Part shown: positions 51,950 through 60,611 of the stretch, one piece after another
How positions within the stretch are numbered: position 1 is the stretch's first letter
Layout of the letters: each line of letters opens with the position of its first letter
Assembly (NCBI GenBank): GCA_032718565.1
Contig: JAVGVS010000010.1
Coordinates: 3,972,318-4,036,317, forward strand
DNA: 64,000 nucleotides
Source of the DNA: Distichodus sexfasciatus
Lineage: Eukaryota > Chordata > Actinopteri > Characiformes > Distichodontidae
Reading direction: 5' to 3'
The notes under the pieces: generated by a model
The model's input: only the letters and a program-made list of their open reading frames with translations
What the model was told of the DNA's origin: nothing
Databases searched by the model: none
Position numbers and translations under genes: made by a program

Positions 51950-54900
51950 CTTTTGCTTGCCACATCTGTTATATCTGTTATTATCTGTTCTATTTTACCA
52001 CTAATGAAGATGAAGATAATTATGCTGAACCCAGCATCATTTCTTGCTCAAGCAGCTGTGATAAGCATCTGAGATTGCACTCTTTGAATAATTTGCCCTT
52101 GCACGTTAGGGAGGCCCCTTCACTGTCAATTTTTAAAACACGTCTTAAAACCTACTTCTATTCTTTGGCTTTCGGCCTCAGTGAGACTGAGACTTTTCAT
52201 CCCTTGTAATAAAATAGCTAGTAATTAATTACTTATTTGCCTTTTATTAATTTTTTTATGAAAGTCGATTATGTACAGCACTTTGTGTCAGCCTGTGGTT
52301 GTTTTAAAGTGCTCTATAAATAATGATGATGATGATGATGATGATGAAATAAGTCATTTTCAAAATGCTTTTATAGCAGTTTAAGCTTTATTTTAAGCAT
52401 TGATAGAAAGGATGGGATTGATACAAATAATTACGTTCTGACAGGTACTGACAGCAGATTAATACAAATTCATGTAATGAGTCACAATTTGCATAAACAT
52501 TTGTAGGTACTGTGCATGTTCTCTCTTTGTTGTGTGAAACCTGTAGCACTGCAGCTTAGTCCTTATTTAACCAGGTTGTCGGCACACATGTCACCCTGCC
52601 ATCATTAGTTGTTACCCTGAAAAACACAGTAAGTATAATTAATATCACTGTGCGACTGCACATTTTCCCAGATCACATCAGATGTAAAATGTGTAATCTA
52701 AATAGAGTTATGAGATACTTACAGATAGCCTCGACGTGGACAGTTAGAACTGATTTTTTTAATATCTGAGATTTTGTTATTTTGGATTCTTTCTTGGGAG
52801 AAGTTGAAACAGCATAGCTCAGGATTAGGAGCTTGAGCTGGCGAGAGGAACAGATATTTAGGTAATGTATTAATAATCTTCATAAAGTCTTTGATAAACT
52901 AATAAGATTTCATATTCTCATCAGTTTTAACATTTTAAGTATGAACTGCATTTTTACTGTAGAGACCAGACAGATGCAGTGACCTTGGCAATGTTATAGC
53001 AAGCCTTAACAGAAGAAATGAATATTTCTTTCATGTTTGTTACAACCTTCACCTGACAAAAATCTGCATTTTATATAAATGTGCAATACTATTATTATTA
53101 TTATTATTATTATTATGTAATGTTGTTTGTATGGTCTATATGAATGGCAAGATTTTAAGTAATGATATTTTTTAATTACGTACATACTCATAGTTCATTT
53201 ACTAACCTTTGGCCCAGGACTACCCCTGGGACCTCTCTCACCTTTTGGTCCCATCAAACCCTAAAAGAGAAAATATTTGATTATTTTTTCAGTGCTCTCG
53301 ATGCATGATGTTTTAGCTAAGAGCACTTCAACAACTTCACAAGTTGTGAACTTGAAACTGTGCTGCTTTAGAAAAGGCATGTTCCTAGTGTTTTTAGATC
53401 ATCATAATAAGACAGCTTACACTTTGACGGTTTTGGGAAAGACAACATGGGCCTGACATTCCAAAGCAGATTACCCAACAAAATCCCTGTGTGATTGCCT
53501 CCATTCTTAACATGTGACTGAGAAAGGCCGGGTCAACAAGACCAACTTTTTTCACTGCTACCAGCCTGAGACCAGAGAGATGGACACTACACTATACAAC
53601 TAGCAAAATTACTTGGGGATGCTTGGACGATTCATTTGCTACATTCTATATCATAACAGTGAGAATCAGGAACAACATAGGAAAGAACAACCAACAACCA
53701 ACAAAAAAACTGTGGTCCATGAACTAACATTCAAAGTGCTGCAGGTCAACTCACATCAATCCCATCCTCTCCCAGAGGTCCATCTGGACCGGGTTCACCT
53801 GATTCTCCTTTCTGCCCCTGCAAAATGAATTATATATATATAGATCTGAAAATATAATTTTAATTAACAATATGCAAATGTTTTGGTGCAGTTTTATGCA
53901 TAACATTTTTACACAATTACTTACAATTGGTCCAAGAGGGCCAGGGGCTCCTTTTTCACCCTAAAAAAAAAAAAAAAGAAATTATGTTTAGCAAAAGAAC
54001 AGATAAAAAGTCTTAAAATTACAAAGAACAAAGACCTGAATACAGGGGAATGGAATCACTATCAATAATGAAAAAATAAGTAAATAAACTGAAGACACCA
54101 AAGATCAACAATACTGAGTGTAACTGGAATGCTGAAGAGGAATACTAATAGATAGGTAAAATATATATTGTACATTTCTGCAATAAAAGCCCACATGCTA
54201 AAATAAAGATTAATCGATAAGTGATGGAGGAAATCCGCCACATAGCGCCACAAAATACGCAAAAATACAACAAATCCCAATCAAGAACTTCATAATGAAG
54301 CAAAATGGTTGCCATCATAGAGAAAACAGCAGAAGCAAAAACCAGTCATACAAAAACCAGACAAATATGGAGAGATACAGTGTTAAAGAGGTTATTTAAT
54401 ATGCATCTGTTTGGTAAGTAGAATATTCAAATCACCATGCAATTTCTCTTATTTCTCAAAATAGTAAAGAAATGCTAAAGATTCTTCAAGCAAGCGATGA
54501 CCAAACTAAACAGCTTTAGCTTGTTTCTTTGTTAATCAAGACACTAAAAACTAAAGACATCACATTATCAAAGTAAAAGTGAGTGAACCATACGTGAAGG
54601 AGCAGTGGGCAGCTAACAAGGGCAGCGCCCGGGGAGTTGTGCTTTGGGATGGTATTGCTCATGAGTACCTCAGTAGTAACTTTACCTGTCTGGGATTCAA
54701 CCCGGTGACCTTCTGATCATGGGGTGAACGCCCAACCGTTACGGCACGAACTGCGCCCCACCCCCTTTTTTAAAGTGAAAAATTCACCTTCAGTGAACCA
54801 CCTTTTTGATCATGGTATGGTTATTATTATTATTATGAAGCAGCAGCAATAATGCCTATGTTCAACATTACTACTAATAAATATGCTGCACATATACTTA

Positions 54901-56920
54901 ATTAAATTATTAAGTTAATTTCCTGAAAGTTGTGAATCATCTAATCATCAACCATTATGTATAGGACATGATCATGTTAAGAGACTCCTCCCACCAACTT
55001 GCTCCACCTCAACATGAAGCCATCCACCTCTGAATATTTAACACACTTGCCCTAACTAATCTCTGATGCTTTTCTCTAAATGGTGATCTATTCATTCTTA
55101 GGAATTGTGTCTGATCTTCCTCATATATTATTTATGAGGAATATTATATTCATTCATGCTAATTATCGGGTCACTCAAAAATGCTACACTTGGTCCCTTT
55201 AAAAAATCTGTAGACATTCTCTCTAGACATCCCCAGCCACACTAAACCAGGGATATCAGATTGCCAGACTTTTTCTAGGGGGGCTTCTCACCGGATCTTG
55301 TTAGTTCTCTGTATTAACAGGACTCTATTGTATACTTGTTTTCATTCCAGACGCCGCCTGTTGATAAAACTCTGGCACTGCAGCTGGATTCACTCTTCAT
55401 GGAACTGATCACACAATGAGAGTCTTTGTGACGCCCCAACCTGTGGCACGGCCGGGTGGCTGCAGTACTCACATCTATGCCGTCGGCTCCGGGGGTCCCT
55501 GCAGGGCCGGGTGGACCAGGCTGGCCTTGTGGTCCTGGTGGACCGTTCTGAAGTAAATACAGTAACACAGACTCTCACATGTCTCATTTTAAACCGGTAC
55601 AACATGCACAGCTTTAATACAGTGACAGCCAATTTATGTAAGTACAGTGATGAAATGAAAAATAAATAGAGAGTGATGTAGTCAGATATAACTGTTTTTT
55701 CTGTTAAAATGTTTTGTGACATAACCACATACATAGATTTGACAGTCATTATACTTGAAATGAAGTATGGATGAGTAGGTTTACATTTAAACACAAAACT
55801 AAAAATAAAATTTGTCAATAATGGATTACAACCAGTAGTATCTGGATGTCTGTATCTCATGATCATCATCATCATCAATCATCAACAAGAACAAAAGCAA
55901 TATATTGCAGGTGTAATATTTCATATTTAAGTATCTGAGATGTCCCAATGTTGTTATGATCAGCTTATAAACATTGTGATATCACTTTTTGGAGCAAATG
56001 CCAAAAATTCCAAATGCTTTTTTGAAGTAGAGTCAAGAAAACATACAAAATATCTGAAAGTTCTGTGTGAGATATGTACTGGGGGAGGGAGGAGAGGGGC
56101 TGGCGGTGTTTACTGAGGCCCTCCTGCCCTCCCCCTTTAGAGACCTGGTACCACAGAATATAGCACAGATAGACAGTCATTAATAAGGACGATGTTATAA
56201 TCGAAGAAATCTTCAGCAGAACATTGCTTGTATCATAAATGTAAAGTTTCTTTATGCACCTTTGTGGCATTGTTGGTTTTCAAAATGTTCCATGGAGGTG
56301 TTATTTTGCCAAAAAAAAGCACCTTCAATTTGTACTTTCCTTGAGTTGTTTGAACAGAACCCACAGACTGAAAGTTTGAAAGGGGTCCTTGTAGTGTTTG
56401 TTTGTGTTTGTGTGTCTGTGTGTGTGTTTCCCACACTCACTCACTACATTCCATGTGTCTAGGCCACATTCTGACCCTCTTTCACTTATTTTTATCTTAT
56501 TTCTTCAGTCCTTACTTCAACATTTACGTTTCACTTTTGCCATTAATCAACAGTAGAACCAATAGTGCATCATTGAGCTTCAAGGCAGGTAAAATATTCA
56601 CTGAAGTTAACAGGCTTATATCTTCATGTCATTAAATCTTGAGTCAAAGTTCCAGCATGATCTGCACCTGAATGTCTTAGATTAGGCCAATCCATGAGCC
56701 AACACAATCTGGAGCTTTCTGTCCAAGTTAAATCTACATTTTATCATATTTGCTCAGAGCTTTTATCTCTCTATTTAGCTTTTCTCATTTCTACAGCATC
56801 ATGACCATCCAGCAGCATTGAAGTACAGAGAATTCCAGCCTCACTCACCACTTGAGCCAAGGTCAGGCATAGCATCTGCAGAAGTACCAAACTTTTGAGG
56901 ATGTTAAAGTGGCTGGTCAT
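39853..56920 (-). CDS. col9a2: col9a2, collagen alpha-2(IX) chain, complete (32 coding exons)
   Basis: One of the three chains of type IX collagen, a FACIT that coats type II fibrils in cartilage and vitreous. Joining 32 exons gives 2076 bp and 691 residues including signal peptide, against about 689 residues and 32 exons remembered for human. Order: signal and minimal NC4 (56849-56920), COL3 (50934-55547), NC3 with EGSAD and CPTNC (49289-50814), COL2 (42699-49171), NC2 with [16 protein letters not shown] (41311-42094), COL1, and NC1 ending [10 protein letters not shown]...TVKGPSS. There is no N-terminal globular NC4 domain, which excludes col9a1. Motifs favour col9a2 over col9a3. The ATG is at 56920 and the TAA at 39853. 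It converges on col16a1 and is divergent from smap2. Confidence 0.97.
40684..40940 (-). mobile_element. tRNA-derived SINE
   Basis: Near full-length copy; the minus strand reads head GGGGCAGTTGGTAGCGTAAC, B box GGTTCGAATCC and body to AATAATCACTCAC. Sense to col9a2. Confidence 0.85.
42164..42320 (-). mobile_element. tRNA-derived SINE with internal deletion
   Basis: Tail and head of the family are present but the middle of the body is missing. Sense to col9a2. Confidence 0.75.
43853..44080 (-). mobile_element. tRNA-derived SINE
   Basis: Minus-strand copy with the body and a decayed head in a col9a2 intron, in sense orientation. Confidence 0.8.
46631..49117 (-). other. col9a2: col9a2 intron 12, 2.5 kb
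   Basis: Largest intron of the gene. It contains the SINE at 48315-48562. A stretch at 46850-47325 has TGT-rich text, an AATAAAAGCTTGCATTG hexamer region and a GTGTTTCACCAATTGTGACA end, which could be a solo LTR, but no matching start was found. The remainder is AT-rich with nothing recognised. Confidence 0.5.
48315..48562 (-). mobile_element. tRNA-derived SINE
   Basis: Minus-strand, nearly full-length copy in a col9a2 intron, in sense orientation; B box GGTTCAAATCC. Confidence 0.82.
49289..50814 (-). other. col9a2: col9a2 exons 10-11: NC3 domain
   Basis: Exon 10 is 50764-50814 ([17 protein letters not shown]) and exon 11 is 49289-49345 ([19 protein letters not shown]). NC3 of the alpha-2(IX) chain is the hinge and, in chicken, carries a glycosaminoglycan on the serine of the EGSAD motif; that serine and its acidic context are present here. 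The two cysteines of CPTNC are kept for interchain disulfides. The intron after exon 11 has a GC donor (AAG then GCGAGT). Confidence 0.9.
50510..50706 (-). mobile_element. tRNA-derived SINE, partly deleted
   Basis: Minus-strand copy with its B-box region eroded, ending 58 bases before the exon at 50764. Sense to col9a2. Confidence 0.72.
51375..51490 (+). mobile_element. LINE 3' tail fragment
   Basis: GTAAAGTGCTTTGTGACAAT followed by the CTATACAAATAAAA tail; same class as 25486-25650, antisense within a col9a2 intron. Confidence 0.5.
51904..51945. repeat. (AAT)n microsatellite
   Basis: Perfect run of 14 AAT units in a col9a2 intron. Confidence 0.95.
52078..52347 (+). mobile_element. 5'-truncated LINE with (GAT)n tail
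   Basis: The + strand reads a reverse-transcriptase C-terminal end ([17 protein letters not shown], then [12 protein letters not shown]) and a stop. A 3' UTR with AAAGTGCTCTATAAATAATG and a (GAT)n tail at 52323-52347 follow. Typical dead insertion of an L2/Rex1-type LINE; antisense to col9a2. Confidence 0.7.
53089..53116. repeat. (ATT)n microsatellite
   Basis: Nine ATT units in a col9a2 intron. Confidence 0.93.
54579..54764 (-). mobile_element. tRNA-derived SINE, 3'-truncated
   Basis: Minus-strand copy in the col9a2 intron between exons 2 and 3, in sense orientation; the tail is missing. Confidence 0.75.
56849..56920 (-). other. col9a2: col9a2 exon 1: signal peptide
   Basis: Encodes 24 residues: [10 protein letters not shown], then a hydrophobic core [13 protein letters not shown] and V at the donor (GTGAGT). 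The reading frame is open further upstream but has no in-frame ATG, so this ATG is the start. The human signal also ends in LALAQ before the first triplets. The next exon begins Asn-Gly-Pro-Pro, so cleavage after the AQ region leaves almost no NC4 domain, as expected for the alpha-2 chain. Confidence 0.93.
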
Positions 56921-58559
56921 AGTGAACGCCTGGCTCCTCTTTCCTTCAGAAATCCAGCTCCCAGACACACTGCTCCTCGCCTCGCCGTTCCTCTCCTCTC
57001 CCGGCCTCCTTGACCAGGACAGAAGGGTTCTGGGCAGGAGAAAGGTGTGTGTGTATGTGTGTGTGAGTTTCTTCTGCCCAGAACGGAAGACAAAAAACAC
57101 CACTGCAGGAAAGAGAGAGAGGGGGGGGATGAGAGGTGTAGCCCAAATGCACAGCCAGCCCCTGAGAACGCAGAGCCCAGCACTCTGAGAACCGGTCAGA
57201 CCCGAGGACCCCTCACATGCTGGATGGGAGGAGCTTACACCTCATTATCCTTCTTATTAATATTTGAAAAAAACCATCAAAGGTTCAGGTAGGTAACTGG
57301 ATAAGGTTTCTCTCTTTACAGAAATGAAGGGATGCATGTTTGTGATTTGATTGGACTTCACATTTTACTGAAGCATTCAATCTTTTATTAAATATTTTTA
57401 ATGAGATATGAGTTAGTAGCAAGAAGTGTTGTAAAAACAGTACAATGGTTGCAAATATTATGTACTGCATTATGAAATTCCCATTCAATATTTACCATAC
57501 CTCTTCTCATTAGTTTTAGGGAGGATGACAAAATGTTGGTTAAACATGGCACATGTCTGCTTAACTTCCATTTGAACTGCTGTTAATATACATGTGATAC
57601 TTGAAATTGCTCATTTACTGCGCTAATATACATTTAACATTTTGTGTAATTTATTTCTGTGAAAAATCCTAAGTAGGTGAGTGAGTGGTACTGTGCTCAA
57701 CTAATTCTGACCAGCCTTTGTAGGTGGAATATCCCATTAAACAGTCCAGACATGATATTTGAGATCAGTTGATTTTGAATAACCGATTTTTTTCAGATGG
57801 CCCCTGAACTAAATTTGACTTCGTATAATCTGATCTTTCCTATCATTTAATGGCAAATATAGGAAACTGCGAGCACTATTTCAAGACTCCCAAAAGCCGA
57901 ACATCATCTTACCACTGTACTATAGTTTTAGAGTAAGATATGCAGGCACTGTTGTGCATTTTCAGCAGTAGAAAGATTATAGTAATATATTTGTACAAGT
58001 ACTGTTCCATTGAAATAATACCGAATTACTAGTAAAAGTAAAAGCTACTGCTTGTTTGTTTCTAAAGTCGGCTCTTTAAAATGCTCTCACTACAATGGGA
58101 AAATGGCTACTGTGGTGACTAACAATCACAAACGCAGGTTACCCAAATGCTGGTCAAATCTTTGATTATTAATCGTATGCGTGCCGAATTTTTATTTAAA
58201 AGGTAGTGAAGTAGATTGGGTTCTTTAATTTGGACTCTAGTACAAGATAAATTGCAGACATAAAAATACAGCTACTGGATAAAATTACTTAAATAAAACA
58301 GCGTGAGTAGTTGTTAATGGTTACTTCCATCCCTGACTTACAGAAGAAACAAAAGATTAAGTAGCGCCAAAACAACTTCTTCCCACCAGATGGCAGTATT
58401 TACCATGTTGTGGAATTGAGCGCTACAAACATGACAAAGGCAGTAATGCATCAACTTTAAAGACTCATAAAACCACGTTTAATTGTCGTGTGTGTTGCTT
58501 TAACCCATTTTCCCATTTAAACAAGGCATGACTCCTAATGTTAGGCAGGTGGAGCAGCA
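56921..58559. promoter_or_regulatory. divergent intergenic region, col9a2 5' side
   Basis: The two start codons are about 2.0 kb apart, head to head. The part nearest col9a2 (56921-57200) is moderately GC-rich, with purine-rich runs and no obvious TATA box. It contains a strong acceptor-like tract on the minus strand (C/T-rich run followed by CCTGCAG near 57105), so an upstream non-coding exon is possible. The rest (57300-58450) is AT-rich with no repeat I recognise. The cartilage regulation expected of col9a2 cannot be read from the sequence. Confidence 0.45.
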
Positions 58560-58959
58560 GGTTTGTGAGGTTTGAAGGACAGCTGGGCTTGAGAAGCGGA
58601 AGCCGGAAGTGGCTGTTCAGCGGCGGCAGCAGCGGGAGCGTGTTCGTGTTCGTGTTGGTGCTGGCGCTGAGGGACGTTTGGCGTAATGCGGCGTTTTTAA
58701 CTTGAACAAGCGCGGAGCCTTTGACAACAGTCCGAGTGATGTGGCCCTGAACCCCGCCGGTTTACACACCAGCCCTGTGGCAAACGTTCCAGACGCGGAG
58801 AAGCGCGTTAACGGTTTTAAAACCGTTAAAACTAACGGCACCGGGAATAACAGAAGCGGCGGTTTAGTTTGCGTCTGCCCAGTGTTCGCGCGGTAAGCGG
58901 CACTTTCGCGTTTGAGGCTCGGTACCGGTTTGCGGGGAGAAGCGGCGTCTGTGGGCAGC
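58560..58959 (+). promoter_or_regulatory. smap2: CpG-rich smap2 promoter and 5' leader
   Basis: GC content and CpG density jump here (GGCGGCGGCAGCAGCGGGAGCG and many CG pairs) compared with AT-rich flanks, as for a housekeeping CpG-island promoter. No TATA box. Two tiny upstream ORFs precede the smap2 ATG: 58686-58700 (four codons plus TAA) and 58739-58750 (three codons plus TGA). Whether they are in the mRNA depends on the unknown start site. Confidence 0.65.
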
Positions 58960-59062
58960 ATGACGGGGAAATGTGTGAAGGACGTGGACCGGTACCAGGC
59001 GGTTCTGACGGCGCTGCTCGCTTTGGAAGACAATAAATACTGCGCCGACTGTAGAGCTAAAG
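58960..59062 (+). CDS. smap2: smap2 coding exon 1 (rest of gene outside window)
   Basis: Stromal membrane-associated protein 2, an Arf GTPase-activating protein that acts on clathrin-dependent traffic at the trans-Golgi and early endosomes. The exon encodes 34 residues plus one base before a GTGAGC donor. It starts [16 protein letters not shown] and ends with [11 protein letters not shown]. This matches the human SMAP2 N-terminus closely ([16 protein letters not shown], then DNKFCADCQSK). The Cys-x2-Cys is the first half of the ArfGAP zinc finger. SMAP1 has a different N-terminus, so smap2 is preferred. The next exon (expected to begin PRWASWN) is not seen before 64000. Confidence 0.93.
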
Positions 59063-60328
59063 GTGAGCCTGTTTGTATGTTTGTTTATGTGGGCGTTATT
59101 CGTTCAATAGTTGATTTTTATTTTGCTTATTTAGCAAATATTACTTACATTCTTACGGCAGTACAATCGAATGGAGTAGCATAATAGAATATAATAATAC
59201 AATAGTCCTGTTTATTCAGGTTGAACGCAGTTTTTGTATATTACTTTGAATGTCTTAACTTAGAAAACATAATATATTTAAGCAATATACTTAAATTAAA
59301 ATGTTTGAGTACGGTTGTTTTGTTGTAGTTCAGTTTTGTTAATGTTTTCCCCCTTTTTAAATAAATGTAATTGTAAATCATAAAACTTTTTATTCAGTAA
59401 ATATGGATGCTTTTGCATGATTTAAATAGTGTGTCTACTATATATAGACAATTTGAAGATTTATTTTTATTTATTTGCACAGCAATGCATTGCCAGGATT
59501 CTGATTCTGATTATATATGTACTGGTGTGTTATTCATTTTCAGTTCTTTTTTATTAATTCTATTGTTTAGTTAGTTTTGTTTGTTGACTTTTATTTAGGC
59601 CAAACAATTTGATTGGTCTTCACTACAGAAGTGTTGATTTAGTTCCTGTATGAACCATGGTCCACTTGTGATTAACACAATGGCGTATAAATAAATAGCG
59701 TCGATTTAGAGTAACAAGTGGAGCTAGTGAGGTATTACTGTAGTGAAGCTTTGTCATGGCCAGGTGCACATACAGCTCCTGTGAAAATAAGCCTTTCAGT
59801 AGCTCAGAGCAAAGTGAGGAGGAAGCACGATGTTTCCTGTGCAGGTGTGCTGCAGGTACGGCTGATCTCACTAACCACAGAAGAAAGAGGAAGTCATCTG
59901 GAACTGTGCATGCACGAAAATGCAAGCACTAAGATGCTTCTATAAAGATCAAGTTCATCCTAGGGCGTCTTTATAACAGAACATCTTTTCACGCTAATAC
60001 AATCAGGACATGAGAAGTTTAGACCAGCATGTGGTCCTTCCTTGTGCTTACAGATACATGCTCTGTACAGATTTCCCAACTACAACTACCTCATCCATCT
60101 GATTAGTTCGTTAGAGTATAGGATGGCCTGTGCTGGTGCAGGAAGTACTAATTCTAAGCAGAATGGGGGTGCACAAGGTCCAGGATTGAGAAGAGATGAG
60201 TTAGTCAGCGCTACTGAAGTTTTTACTGCATTATAATGTCACATGACTCACATCCTGTTTGTGTTCTCATGTGTAGCATTGTTGTGTTGATGTATTCTAT
60301 CAGAGCAAGCCAGAAGTCAACAACCACC

Positions 60329-60611
60329 TCAGAGAACCAACTCCACAAGTTCATGTTGTTGTCCGGTTTTACACTCCGATAATCTGTCATTGAGCTGATA
60401 TAGTCTGGTTATCAGGGCATGGCAGTCTTTGGTGTAAAACTCCTTGGCGAACAGCTCCACTCTGCAGTCTTTCTGCTCTTTGCCCATGCCTGGTGCTTCA
60501 TCAGTATTGCCAGAAAGCGGTCCAGCTGTATGATTGGCTGACCGGAGATGGGCCGTAAGCTCTATAATGACTGTGGAATCCACTATGATTTGATTAGGCA
60601 ATTGAGGAAAA
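60329..60611 (-). CDS. unidentified open segment on the minus strand, possible terminal exon
   Basis: An open frame of about 93 codons ending in TGA at 60329-60331. It reads IIELTAHLRSANHTAG, then EQKDCRVELFAKEFYTKD and CHALITRLYQLNDRLSECK. Composition is protein-like, with a leucine-spaced helix near the end. A CAG acceptor precedes it at 60612, and using that acceptor gives a frame that would join in phase with the segment at 63342-63464. Not recognised. It may be part of an antisense gene, a retroposed fragment, or chance. Confidence 0.28.

Larger units (their letters stand above)
50934..55547 (-). other. col9a2: col9a2 exons 2-9: COL3 helix
   Basis: Exons in gene order: 55473-55547, 53925-53960, 53755-53817, 53207-53260, 51767-51802, 51576-51599, 51207-51260, 50934-50987. 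All phase 0. Translation aligns almost triplet for triplet with remembered human COL3, including PGADGID against PGSDGID. The 24-bp exon at 51576 (GAGLPGLP) brings the same missing-residue interruption as human LPGPGFAGPP. The introns hold a LINE tail (52078-52346), a SINE (54579-54763) and triplet microsatellites. Confidence 0.93.

Noticed and set aside
39853..56920. Assignment of the minus-strand gene to col9a3 or col9a1
   Set aside because: There is no large NC4 domain (against col9a1). The EGSAD/CPTNC hinge, DATDQHI segment, SAYTSPRL end and smap2 neighbour all fit col9a2 best.
56921..57103. N-terminal extension of col9a2 exon 1 (open frame upstream of the ATG)
   Set aside because: There is no in-frame ATG upstream, and the extension would bury the signal peptide. 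The start at 56920 gives a normal signal sequence.
58617..59033. 138-codon minus-strand frame across the smap2 first exon
   Set aside because: It overlaps the CpG island and the smap2 coding exon, is Arg/Pro/Thr-rich and reflects GC-rich composition. No matching protein is recognised.
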